Shown one piece after another: positions 54,486 through 64,000 of a stretch of DNA of 64,000 bases. The stretch comes from Acidobacteriota bacterium (lineage in GTDB: Bacteria; Acidobacteriota; Vicinamibacteria; Vicinamibacterales; CAVVIG01), in contig JACPZW010000068.1 in the NCBI GenBank assembly GCA_016195265.1, positions 1-64,000 of the forward strand. The letters are read 5' to 3'. A program made the translations under genes and the position numbers. A model generated the notes under the pieces. The model saw only the letters and a list, made by a program, of their open reading frames with translations, did no database searches and had not been told where the DNA came from. How positions within the stretch are numbered: the stretch's first letter is position 1; the number at the start of each line of letters is the position of its first letter.

Positions 54486-55319
54486 ATGTTGAATCATCAG
54501 GAAGGCCGGCTCCGCTTTCTGCGGCGCGCCACGGATCGCCCGCGGCCGCGATTCCGCCGCGGCGTGTACCTGCTGCCCAGCCTGTTGACGATGGCGCACA
54601 TGTTCTGCGGCTACGCGTGCGTCGTGTACGCGATGCGCGGTGAATACGACACGGCCGCGCCGTTCATCGGCTTCGCGATCGTGCTGGACGTGCTGGACGG
54701 CCGCATCGCGCGGATGACGGGCACGGCCAGCGCGTTCGGTGCGGAGTTCGATTCGCTCGCCGACATCATCTCGTTCGGCATGGCGCCGGCGATTCTGTCG
54801 TTCCAGTGGGGCCTGTCGTCGCTGGGCCGTCTGGGCTGGGCGGCGGGATTCCTGTACGTCGCGGCGGCCGCGATGCGGCTCGCGCGCTTCAACATTCAGA
54901 CCGCCGGTGGCGGGGACAAGCGCTACTTCGTCGGCATGCCGAGTCCGGCGGCGGCGGCGATTCCCGCGGCGACGGTGTTCGCCTACCCGTGGGGCCTGTA
55001 CGACTATCGCGAAGCGCTGCCGGCGCTCGCCATGGTCCTGGTCCCGGCCGTGCTCATGGTGAGCACGATCCGGTTCCGCTCGTTCAAGAACCTCGATTCG
55101 AAAAACCGGCGCCCGTACACCGTCCTCCTCTTCGTCGCGGCGGCCATCATGCTGATTGCGACGCACCCGCGCATTGCGCTCGTCGTCCTCGCCTACGGCT
55201 ACCTGTCGTCCGCGTTCATCGGGATGGCCGTCACGCGCTTCCGGCATCGCGGCGGCCACGGGGCCGACGCCGAGCAGCCAGCGGCCGACGACCCGCCACG
55301 CGACAGCGCCGCCCGTTAG
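54486..55319 (+). CDS. pssA: CDP-diacylglycerol-serine O-phosphatidyltransferase
   Basis: A 277-residue polytopic enzyme joining CDP-diacylglycerol and serine. The CDP-alcohol phosphotransferase motif is complete: D-G-x2-A-R-x8-G-x3-D-x3-D, seen in VLDGRIARM and SAFGAEFDSLADIIS. About seven membrane helices. The stop codon TAG is also the first three bases of a palindromic repeat (TAGAGCGGCTTTC). Confidence 0.94.
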   Translation: MLNHQEGRLRFLRRATDRPRPRFRRGVYLLPSLLTMAHMFCGYACVVYAMRGEYDTAAPFIGFAIVLDVLDGRIARMTGTASAFGAEFDSLADIISFGMAPAILSFQWGLSSLGRLGWAAGFLYVAAAAMRLARFNIQTAGGGDKRYFVGMPSPAAAAIPAATVFAYPWGLYDYREALPALAMVLVPAVLMVSTIRFRSFKNLDSKNRRPYTVLLFVAAAIMLIATHPRIALVVLAYGYLSSAFIGMAVTRFRHRGGHGADAEQPAADDPPRDSAAR

Positions 55320-55434
55320 AGCGGCTTTCACAACGGCGTAGCGGTACGTAGGCCGGGTCCTTTCGGACCCGGGTGATGGGAAATAAGTGTGAAGTCTGAA
55401 GGCAGAAGTCTGAAGGAGAACTTCGGCTCAGACT
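55317..55434. repeat. composite palindromic repeat and AAGTCTGAAG direct/inverted repeats
   Basis: The left part (55317-55375) is the TAGAGCGG-TTTC-ACAAC-GCGTAG arm plus CCGGGTCC-TTTC-GGACCCGG (55353-55372), an inverted match to 2089-2146. The right part (about 55391-55455) has AAGTCTGAAG twice and CAGACTTCAGAC twice inverted, and could form a long hairpin. It enters the end of the kinase gene, whose last residues ESLKSQV are encoded by this repeat. Confidence 0.8.
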
Positions 55435-58400
55435 TCAGACCTGAGACTTCAGACTTTCTATCGGCACGGTCATCGTCACGGTCGTGCCCACGCCGCGCGT
55501 GCTTCGCACCTCAATCGTCCCACCGTTGAGCTCCACGTTCCGCTTGGCGATCGTGAGGCCGAGGCCGGTGCCGGTCGTTCTCGTCGAGAAGTACGGCTCG
55601 AAGATTCGGTTCAGCGCATCCTGATCCATTCCGACGCCGGTGTCGGTGACCTCCACGACCAGGTGGCTGGTGGCTGGGAGACCAGTGGCTGGTGGCTGGT
55701 GGCTGGAGATGGTCAGCGTTCCAGTTCCAGGCATCGCGTGCAAGGCGTTCTCGATGACGTTGGTCAGCGCGCGCGCGAACAACGTGCGATCGACCAGCAC
55801 CGCCGGCAGGTCCGCCGGCGCCGATACGTGCATCGCAATGCGCCCGCTCAGTCCGGTGCGGTAGGGCTCGACGACCTCGTCAATGATCACCGGGAGCGAG
55901 GTGACCTCCGGCCGCGGCGTCGGCGAGGACGCGAAGCTCGAGAACTCCGCCGAGATCTGACGCAGCAGCTTCACCTGCGTGAGGATGGCGTTCACGCAGT
56001 CGTCGAGGACCGGCGACAGCGGCCGGCCGCGATCCAGGTTCACGCGGCGCGCGTGCTCGGCGGAGAGCTGGATCGGCGTCAGCGGATTCTTGATGTCGTG
56101 CGCCACCTGACGCGCCATGTCCGCCCACGCCTGGAGCCGTTGCGTGTGCTCGAGCTCGGCACGCTGGCGCTTCAGGTCCGCGGCCATCTGGTTGAAGTCG
56201 TCGACCAGGCGCCGCAGTTCATCGGACGAGGTCGCCGCGATCCGCGCATCGAGATCGCCGCGCGCGATGCGCCGCGTCGCGCGCGTGAGCCGGTTGACGG
56301 GATCCGCGATGCGTTCCGCGAGCCAGTAGCCGAGCGCCGCGCCCAGAAGACTGAACAGCACGATGGCGAACAGCACCTGGCGGTCGAGCTCGTCGATCTG
56401 CTGTTCGATTTCCCGCTGCCGGTTCGTGAGCGGCACCGCGACGATGGCTTCGCGCCCGCCGGCGCGCACCGTCGCGGCGGCGAGGCGATAGGGGTTCGTG
56501 CCGACGCGCTCCTCGCCGACGAACGTTGGACGCCGTTCGAGGAGCAGCGTGCGAAAGACCTCGGGCGGCGTCCGCGTCGACAGCAGGCCTTCGGCGAAAA
56601 GAGGCCGGACGCTCGTCGCCTGCAGGCGCTGCCGATCGAACAGGCTCACGTCTTCGTCGATCGCGCGGCGGACGAGGACCATGATCTGATCGTCGATGGC
56701 GCCGAGCGCGCCGGGCCCGCGCTGCTGCAGCGTGGCGTAATCCTCGACCAGACGCTGCGCGGTCGTCACCGTCTTGACAGCCGTGTCTTCCGCGCTGGCG
56801 AGAAGCTGGTTGATGAAGTACGTGCGCGTGGCGAACGCCAGAACGACGACCGGCACGATGGCGCCGGCCACGAACGTCAGCGACAGCTTGCGATAGAAGC
56901 TCGATCGGATTTCGTGCAGGAGCGTGCGCCCGCTGACGGGGCCGGGCGGCGAGACGGCGCGATAGATCCACCCGCCCGCGAGCAGCGCGGCGTAGAGGGC
57001 GCCGACGAGCAGGACGAGCTCGGTCAGATTGATCGACAGCCCCAGCCACGTGAGGACCGGATAGCCGAGCGCGTAGATGCCGCCGCGATCGCTCTGGAAG
57101 TACACGCGGAACGTCTGGCCGCCGCGATCGACGTCCGCCCAGAACGGCGCGCGGGCCTCGACGAGGCGATCGAACACGCCATCGGACAGCGTCCAGACGG
57201 TCGGGCCCGACTCGAAGATCGGCGCGCGGCTCCAGCCGTAGACGACGAACTCGACGTCGCGGCCCGAGATGCCTTCCGGGGGCGCCTCGCGATTCGAACG
57301 CAGCGACTCGAGGTACGGGCTCTGCGAGGAGATGAACGGCAGTGTCTGGTAGTCGAGAATCACGCGGACCAGCACGCTGCCGACGATCCGGCCGCCCTCG
57401 CAGATGCCTCGGCCCGTCCGCAGGACGTGCCGCTCGCTCGATCCGAGCGTCGATCCCTCGTCCACCGGCTGCTCCCACGTGCACGTCGCCGCACGGTAGG
57501 TCCCCGTGGCGTATTCCGGGAGCAGCGCGAAGCGGCTGACGAGGCGCCCGTCGGCGCGATAGAGCTCGACCGCCGACGTGAGGCGATACGCCGCGAGATC
57601 CGTGCGCGACCACACCAGGAAGGCGCGGTCCGTCGTCGGCGTCGAGACATCGCCGCCCACGACGAACTCGGCGAGCGACGGGAGCGCGTCGATCTGATCG
57701 ACGGCCTGCTGGAGCCGGCGCTGCAGATCTTCGCGCTGGCTCGCCGCCTGCGGGCCGTAGACCGACGCGACGAGCAGTTCCTTCGCGCTGCGCGCGTCGG
57801 CGAACAGCGACGGATACATCGCGAGAGCCGGCGCGAGCAGCGCCAGGAAGAAGACGCCGAGCCGCTGCGTCTGCGAGATGCGGCGGATGCGCCCGCTGAG
57901 GCGCCCGAGCGCCATCGCGCAGAGCGCGGCTGCGAACAGGGGAGCGCCCAGCGTCGACCACGGGACCGACGGCGCGGCGACACGCGCAAGGAGGGCCGCG
58001 ATGCCGGCGCCGGCGAGGGCGCCGCCCGCGATCCAGCCGCGCGCGATCCAGGTTCGCGGGGTGCGGACCAGCAGTCCCGCTGCGCGGAGTACAGCGACGG
58101 CGGACCACAGCACGGCCGCGTGGAGCAGGACGAGCGCGAAAGCCACGGCCAGTCGCGTCGCGCTCATCGGATGCAGCGAGAAGTGCAGCACGTCCAGCGA
58201 CGTGTGGGCGACGAGCCGCTTCAGCGCGTCCTGGTATGCGCCTACCAGGGTTGTGGCGACGACACCTGCGGCGAAATACGCCGCGCCGACGCTGATCCCG
58301 CCGGCATCGCCGATCAGGCGCAGCCGCGGCCGAGGCCGGCTCGATCGACGATGCTCGACGAGGTCGAGCAGCAGCCAAACGAACACGGCCGCCGCGAGCG

Positions 58401-59355
58401 CGGCCAGCAGGAGAAACGGCGGCGACGTCCACAATACGCCGGGGATCGCCCAGCGGACGGCGAGGGACAAGAGCAGGAACGCGGCGACCAGCAGACTCGC
58501 CACCCCCAAAGTCGCGGTGAGATAGGCGCGCGGCTGGTGCCGTTCGCGGCGGCGCGCGATGGCGGGGCCGGTGCAAAACAGGACGGTGACGCCCAGCACG
58601 CCGAGGACGAGCGCCCAGGTCTGACGCCGGCGGCCGGCGCGCGCCGCAGACAGATCGCCCCGCACGACGTCGGCCAGCGCGAGCGGCGTGCCGTCCCGGC
58701 CGGCGATGACGAATGTGAACGGCTCGTTCGACGCGGCCGAACCGCGCATCCACGGACGGAGCGTGACCGGCGCGAGCGACGTCGCCAGCCCGAACGTGTC
58801 GGCGAGGGCGGGCGCGTCCTCCGGGCGGCCGAGCAGTTGCTCGGCGATCACGGTCGCGAGGCGCTGTCCGGTCGATCGGCCGATGGTGTCGGAGAGGTGG
58901 GTGATGCGCACCAGGCGCGGACCGAGGGCGCCAGGCGCGACGAATGTCGCGTCGCGGCCGTCGATGCGCTCCTTGGGGAACTCCGAAACGCGGCCGGCCC
59001 ACGCGAGCGGCACGCCCGACGCGTCGAACACGGTGACGCCGGTTCGATCCGCGCCGGCGCGCGGCAGCGCGGCGTCCATCGCTTCGAAGAGCCGGCGCTG
59101 CTCGGCTTGATCGCGCGAGGCGATGCGGATCCGGTCCCGCTCCGCGGCCGCGCGCGCCGCGATGGCGCCGAGCGCCTCCGCGCTGGCGTCCAGGCGCTGC
59201 CGCAGTTCCCGCTCGACCCGGCGCGCCGCCGCGACATCGGAGGAGCCGAAACGGAACTGCTCGGCGCCCCATCCGGCCGCGCCGACCGCCACCGCCGCCA
59301 CGACGCCGGTCCGCAGGACGCGGAGAAGGGAAGTCACCCTGAAGACAGGATACAC
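55435..59355 (-). CDS. large multi-pass sensor histidine kinase
   Basis: A 1306-residue kinase. The N-terminus has one helix, an extracytoplasmic region (about 30-235), then roughly ten membrane helices (about 240-500), a second extracytoplasmic part, another helix, a HAMP linker (RIADPVNRLTRATRRIARGDLDARI), a HisKA segment with the phospho-acceptor in RQVAHDIKNPLTPIQLS, and a HATPase domain (NVIENALHAM, VTDTGVGMD, TGTGLGLTIAKRN). The loop before the last box (HQPPATGLPATSH) is encoded by a GGTGGCTGG repeat. Start GTG 59355; GTG 59337 is possible. No regulator gene adjoins. Confidence 0.88.
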   Translation of the reverse strand: MYPVFRVTSLLRVLRTGVVAAVAVGAAGWGAEQFRFGSSDVAAARRVERELRQRLDASAEALGAIAARAAAERDRIRIASRDQAEQRRLFEAMDAALPRAGADRTGVTVFDASGVPLAWAGRVSEFPKERIDGRDATFVAPGALGPRLVRITHLSDTIGRSTGQRLATVIAEQLLGRPEDAPALADTFGLATSLAPVTLRPWMRGSAASNEPFTFVIAGRDGTPLALADVVRGDLSAARAGRRRQTWALVLGVLGVTVLFCTGPAIARRRERHQPRAYLTATLGVASLLVAAFLLLSLAVRWAIPGVLWTSPPFLLLAALAAAVFVWLLLDLVEHRRSSRPRPRLRLIGDAGGISVGAAYFAAGVVATTLVGAYQDALKRLVAHTSLDVLHFSLHPMSATRLAVAFALVLLHAAVLWSAVAVLRAAGLLVRTPRTWIARGWIAGGALAGAGIAALLARVAAPSVPWSTLGAPLFAAALCAMALGRLSGRIRRISQTQRLGVFFLALLAPALAMYPSLFADARSAKELLVASVYGPQAASQREDLQRRLQQAVDQIDALPSLAEFVVGGDVSTPTTDRAFLVWSRTDLAAYRLTSAVELYRADGRLVSRFALLPEYATGTYRAATCTWEQPVDEGSTLGSSERHVLRTGRGICEGGRIVGSVLVRVILDYQTLPFISSQSPYLESLRSNREAPPEGISGRDVEFVVYGWSRAPIFESGPTVWTLSDGVFDRLVEARAPFWADVDRGGQTFRVYFQSDRGGIYALGYPVLTWLGLSINLTELVLLVGALYAALLAGGWIYRAVSPPGPVSGRTLLHEIRSSFYRKLSLTFVAGAIVPVVVLAFATRTYFINQLLASAEDTAVKTVTTAQRLVEDYATLQQRGPGALGAIDDQIMVLVRRAIDEDVSLFDRQRLQATSVRPLFAEGLLSTRTPPEVFRTLLLERRPTFVGEERVGTNPYRLAAATVRAGGREAIVAVPLTNRQREIEQQIDELDRQVLFAIVLFSLLGAALGYWLAERIADPVNRLTRATRRIARGDLDARIAATSSDELRRLVDDFNQMAADLKRQRAELEHTQRLQAWADMARQVAHDIKNPLTPIQLSAEHARRVNLDRGRPLSPVLDDCVNAILTQVKLLRQISAEFSSFASSPTPRPEVTSLPVIIDEVVEPYRTGLSGRIAMHVSAPADLPAVLVDRTLFARALTNVIENALHAMPGTGTLTISSHQPPATGLPATSHLVVEVTDTGVGMDQDALNRIFEPYFSTRTTGTGLGLTIAKRNVELNGGTIEVRSTRGVGTTVTMTVPIESLKSQV
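55663..55710. repeat. GGTGGCTGG tandem repeat inside the kinase gene
   Basis: GTGGCTGG occurs five times within 48 bases (starting GGTGGCTGGTGGCTGGGAG, then again after ACCA). On the minus strand it is read in frame as HQPPAT and PATSH in the ATPase loop, so array length would vary in steps that may shift the frame. Confidence 0.7.
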
Positions 59356-59375
59356 GGGTGCTATAGTGAAATCGA

Positions 59376-60365
59376 TTGGACCTGAAGCATCTGCTCAAGC
59401 GCGGCGCGCTGCTCGCGGCGGCCAACTGGCCGATTGTCGCGATTCAGTTCGTCGCCGAGACGACGTTCCAGGTCCTGCTGGTCGTGCCGATTCTCGGCGC
59501 GGCGATCCTCGTGGCCGTACTGCTCGGCGGCAACCTCGGGGACCTGTTGCACGGGAGCCCGCGCGACATGTTCACGGCCATCGCCAGCGCCCTGCTCGCG
59601 GAGCCGGTCGCGCTGTCCGCGTTCATCACATCGCTCGTGCTCGTGCTGCTCGGCGGCTCGGTGCTGACGTTCGCGGTCAAAGGCGGGACCGTCGAAGTGC
59701 TCGTCGCGGCGAACGCGGCGGCCGGACCCATCGAGAGCGAGCCGCTCACGTTCGACACGTTCCGCAGCGCGTCGAGTTTCACGCTCGATCGCTTCACGTC
59801 CGGCTGCGCGCGCCTCTTCCGTCCGTACCTCGCGCTCGGCTTCGTGCTGATGATCGTGTACGCGCTGTCGGTCGGCGGCTATCTCGCGTTCGTCGTGTAC
59901 GGCTATCGCGCACTCGAGGGCCGCGCGCTCCTCATCGGCTGGACCGTCATCGCCGCGATCGCCGCCGCCGGACTCGTCGCCTGGATCACGCTGGTGAACC
60001 TGCTGTATCTGCTGCTGCAGGTCGCGATGGCGATCGAAGGCGTCCGGCTCGGAGAGGCGTGCGGCGCGGCGGCGCGCTTCATTCGCGCGGAGTTTCGCGA
60101 GCTGGCCGGCGTCTTCGTGGTCGTGTTTGCGCTGGTGGTGGCGGCGACGCTGGCGTCTGCGCTGGCGTGGTCCGGCGTCGGACTGATTGCGTTCGTCCCG
60201 CTCGTCGGCCTCGCCGTGTTCCCGCTCCAGATCGCCGCGCTGCTCCTGCGCGGACTCGTGTTCGAGTACCTGGGGCTCACGGCGCTCGGCGCGTACGTGA
60301 CGCTCTATCAACGCCACGTCACGCGCGCGCCTAAGGCTGTCGCGGAGGTCCTGGCGACAGCGTGA
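59376..60365 (+). CDS. polytopic membrane protein, unknown function
   Basis: A 329-residue protein with about six to seven membrane helices (for example VLLVVPILGAAILVAVLLGG, FVLMIVYALSVGGYLAFVVY, LLIGWTVIAAIAAAGLVAWI). I recognise no named family. Start TTG 59376 directly upstream of the first amphipathic segment, 20 bases from the divergent kinase start. Its 3' end overlaps the convergent propeller gene by 35 bases. Confidence 0.7.
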   Translation: MDLKHLLKRGALLAAANWPIVAIQFVAETTFQVLLVVPILGAAILVAVLLGGNLGDLLHGSPRDMFTAIASALLAEPVALSAFITSLVLVLLGGSVLTFAVKGGTVEVLVAANAAAGPIESEPLTFDTFRSASSFTLDRFTSGCARLFRPYLALGFVLMIVYALSVGGYLAFVVYGYRALEGRALLIGWTVIAAIAAAGLVAWITLVNLLYLLLQVAMAIEGVRLGEACGAAARFIRAEFRELAGVFVVVFALVVAATLASALAWSGVGLIAFVPLVGLAVFPLQIAALLLRGLVFEYLGLTALGAYVTLYQRHVTRAPKAVAEVLATA

Positions 60366-61521
60366 CGAGGTTGGGCAGCGGGGCGACCGCCGGCAACAGC
60401 GCCGGCTCGATGCCGCGCGTGACGAGCCGCGTCGCCGCGCCCTTCGCGATATCCCGCGTCACCACCAGCAGCATCGGCAGCTGACTCGCCGGATCCTCGA
60501 ACGCGTGCATCGGCGCCGCGATCTCGCCGCCGGCGTCGATCGTGCCGGCCGCCGCGCCGTCTTTCACCGCAAACGCGCGCATGCCTGACGTCTGGCCGGC
60601 CACGACGACCGTCGAGCCCGCGCGCACGGCGCCCCACGCCGGCCGGAACGGGAGCGGACGGAACCAGATCTGCGCGCCGCTCACCGGGTGCATCGCGCGC
60701 ACGATGTTGTCGAGCGAGACGAAGTAGACGCGCTGTTCGTCGGCCGCCGGCCTGCCGATGACGTCGCCGCCGGTGCGCCAGCGCCAATCGATGCGGCCGT
60801 CGTTCGCCATCAGACAGTAGATGAATTGATCCGTCGAGCCGGCGAACAGCCGATCGCCGCGCACCAGAATCTCGTTGGGGGATCCCCCGGCGTGCTGCTC
60901 CCAGACTGGCGCGCCCGTCGCGGCGTCGAGCGCCACGATGCGGCCGTCGGTCATCGAGATGTAGACGCGGCCGCCGGCCGGCGCTGGCGTGGCGTGCACC
61001 GGCGCCGACAGATCTCGGCGCCACAGCACGCGACCGTCGGTCGCTCCGGCGGCGATGACCGCGCCGCTTTCCGTGCCGATGACGAGCGTGCCCGCCGACC
61101 ACGCGGCGCGCCCGACGATCGTCTCGGTCAGCGGCGCGCGCCACGCCGGTGAGCCGTCCTCGGCGTGACGCGCGACGAACGCGTCGCTGGTCGCGAAGAA
61201 CAGCAATCCGTCGCCGACAGTCAGTGCGGATCGAACGGGCGTCGAGATGATCCACGCCTGCTCGCCCGACGCGATCTCGTACGCAACGAGGCGGTCGTCG
61301 TCGATCGCGAAGTACGCACGAGCGGCGTCGAACGCGGGCTCGGCGGTGGCGCGCGCGTTGAGCGCGAGCGTCCACACGGGCTCGACGGGCACGAGGGCCG
61401 GCGGCGTGCGATCGTATTTCGTGAGCGGAGAAACCCGCGGCGTCTGCGCGGCAGCAGTCACCGAGCAGCACGCGATCAGGGCAACTGCACTACAACATCT
61501 TGTGGTCCGTGAGCGACCCAC
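60331..61521 (-). CDS. secreted PQQ-like beta-propeller protein (BamB-like)
   Basis: A 396-residue exported protein with a signal peptide containing [18 protein letters not shown]. Propeller repeats end in the quinoprotein style: [64 protein letters not shown]. This is the fold of BamB, the outer-membrane assembly lipoprotein, but whether this protein serves BAM is not shown. The start GTG 61521 lies 46 bases from the divergent guaA start; a longer open frame to 63087 is only antisense of guaA. Confidence 0.82.
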   Translation of the reverse strand: MGRSRTTRCCSAVALIACCSVTAAAQTPRVSPLTKYDRTPPALVPVEPVWTLALNARATAEPAFDAARAYFAIDDDRLVAYEIASGEQAWIISTPVRSALTVGDGLLFFATSDAFVARHAEDGSPAWRAPLTETIVGRAAWSAGTLVIGTESGAVIAAGATDGRVLWRRDLSAPVHATPAPAGGRVYISMTDGRIVALDAATGAPVWEQHAGGSPNEILVRGDRLFAGSTDQFIYCLMANDGRIDWRWRTGGDVIGRPAADEQRVYFVSLDNIVRAMHPVSGAQIWFRPLPFRPAWGAVRAGSTVVVAGQTSGMRAFAVKDGAAAGTIDAGGEIAAPMHAFEDPASQLPMLLVVTRDIAKGAATRLVTRGIEPALLPAVAPLPNLVTLSPGPPRQP

Positions 61522-61566
61522 ACCGTTATAATAGCGTTTTATCCGTCTGGCCCGACCCTTCGACCC
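61522..61566. promoter_or_regulatory. divergent promoter region of guaA
   Basis: TATAAT (61527-61532, plus strand) would start guaA transcription near 61539, about 28 bases before its GTG. I see no good -35 at the right distance, so confidence is low. Confidence 0.35.
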
Positions 61567-63194
<1,628 letters not shown>

Positions 63195-63195
<1 letters not shown>

Positions 63196-64000
63196 TGGCG
63201 GACTTCGTTCACCTCCATCTGCACACCGAGTTCTCGCTGCTCGACGGCGCGTGCCGGATCGACGAGCTGCTGGATCAGGCGGCGCGGCTGAAGATGCCCG
63301 CCATCGGCGTCACCGAGCACGGGAACATGTTCTCGTCGGTGATGTTCCACGACCACGCGCGGCAGCGCGGGCTGAAGCCGATCCTCGGCTGCGAGGTCTA
63401 CGTCGCGCCGGGCAGCCGGCTCACCAAGAGCGGCAACCCGGGCGAGACCGCGAATCACCTCATCCTGCTTGCCGAAAACAATGAGGGCTACCACAACCTC
63501 ATCAAGGTCGTGTCGTCTGGTTACACCGAGGGCTTCTACTACAAGCCGCGAATCGACAAGGACCTGTTGGCGCAGCATTCGAGAGGACTGATCGGCCTCA
63601 GCAGCTGCCTGAAGGGCGAAGTCGCCGAGGGCCTGTCGCATCAGCAGGAGAAGAAGGCCCTCGACGCGGCCGCGGCGTATCGCGACATTCTGGGCACCGG
63701 CAATTTCTTTCTCGAAATGCAGTGGCACGGCATCGAGGAGCAGCGCATCGTCAATACCGGGTTGCCGGGGATGGCGAAGAACCTCGGTCTTCCGCTGGTC
63801 TGCACCAACGACGTCCATTACCTGCGCGAAACCGACTCGCATCCGCACGACGTGCTGCTGTGTATCGGCACGGGCAAGGCCTTCAGCGATCCCAAGCGGC
63901 TCCGGTACGACGCGAAGCAGTTCTTCCTGAAGACGCCCGAGGAAATGACCGAGGTCTTCAAGGACTTTCCGGACGCGCTGGCCAATACGGTGCGCATCGG
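63195..64000 (+). CDS. dnaE: DNA polymerase III subunit alpha, N-terminal part
   Basis: The first about 268 residues of the replicative polymerase, cut by the window edge. The N-terminal PHP domain begins FVHLHLHTEFSLLDGA, followed by IGVTEHGNMFSSVMFHDHA, LGCEVYVAPGSR, HLILLAENNEGYHNLIKVVS and LVCTNDVHYL, all typical of DnaE. ATG 63195 overlaps the guaA stop by one base. Confidence 0.96.

Noticed and set aside
55663-59385. Very long plus-strand open frame (1240 codons)
   Set aside because: It is antisense to the large kinase, rich in Arg/Gly/Ala/Asp words and without any domain; a high-GC shadow.

Overview
The window is a 64 kb piece of a GC-rich bacterial chromosome. Gene content (VPS10/BNR exo-repeat protein, CadC-like winged-helix/TPR regulators, HlyD-ABC-NtrC-type efflux loci, PQQ propellers, a lone AmmeMemoRadiSam radical SAM enzyme) and several families of short GC-rich palindromic repeats suggest an Acidobacteriota genome, probably of the Vicinamibacteria type. 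That placement is inference from gene style, not from a marker alignment. No rRNA, CRISPR array or prophage was seen.

Layout. 1-100: 3' end of a group II intron (domain V hairpin). 139-2009: Tat lipoprotein amino-acid oxidase, zinc-ribbon membrane protein, CsaA. 2143-8957 (minus strand): a HlyD adaptor, two ABC ATPases, an NtrC-type regulator and its NtrY-like kinase; a 1050 bp IS1595/ISXO2-type element with a frameshifted transposase sits between regulator and kinase. A sigma-54 promoter and a dyad about 100 bp upstream precede this set. 9145-13853: REC-HD-GYP protein divergent from an overlapping operon of NtrC regulator, hybrid kinase and single-domain receiver. 13858-16999: MoaA, radical SAM enzyme, SurE. 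17062-19651: multicopper oxidase, tRNA-Pro, a VapBC-like pair with an apparently leaderless promoter. 19734-30353: molybdenum hydroxylase pair, FG-GAP/HYR secreted protein, winged-helix/TPR regulator, a cyclase-fold c-type cytochrome and a PQQ dehydrogenase. 30522-38062: DEAD-box helicase overlapping a diadenylate-cyclase-like protein, ArnT-like transferase, VPS10/BNR protein. 38095-41816: acylphosphatase, Apt, tRNA-Arg, GT87-like enzyme, YfgM-like TPR protein. 41945-44995 (minus): putrescine synthesis from agmatine (AguA, AguB) with a deoxyhypusine-synthase-like enzyme. 45084-52265 (minus): surface protease/propeller/barrel protein, peptide-binding lipoprotein, MutS. 52283-55319: TsaB, RimI, DUF465, Psd, PssA. 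55435-64000: large kinase, membrane protein, BamB-like propeller, GuaA, and the start of DnaE.

The main unifying observation is repeat biology. A composite palindrome (GCCGGGTCC or GGCGGGTCC hairpins with TACGTAG outer arms) occurs at eight places, mostly where two genes converge. At one site it is bracketed by a 31 bp duplication of the end of aguA. At others it, or an unrelated repeat family, is read in frame inside genes: guaA, the 993-residue surface protein, probably the multicopper oxidase linker, the SurE tail, the large kinase and the peptide-binding lipoprotein leader. No REP-associated tyrosine transposase lies in the window.
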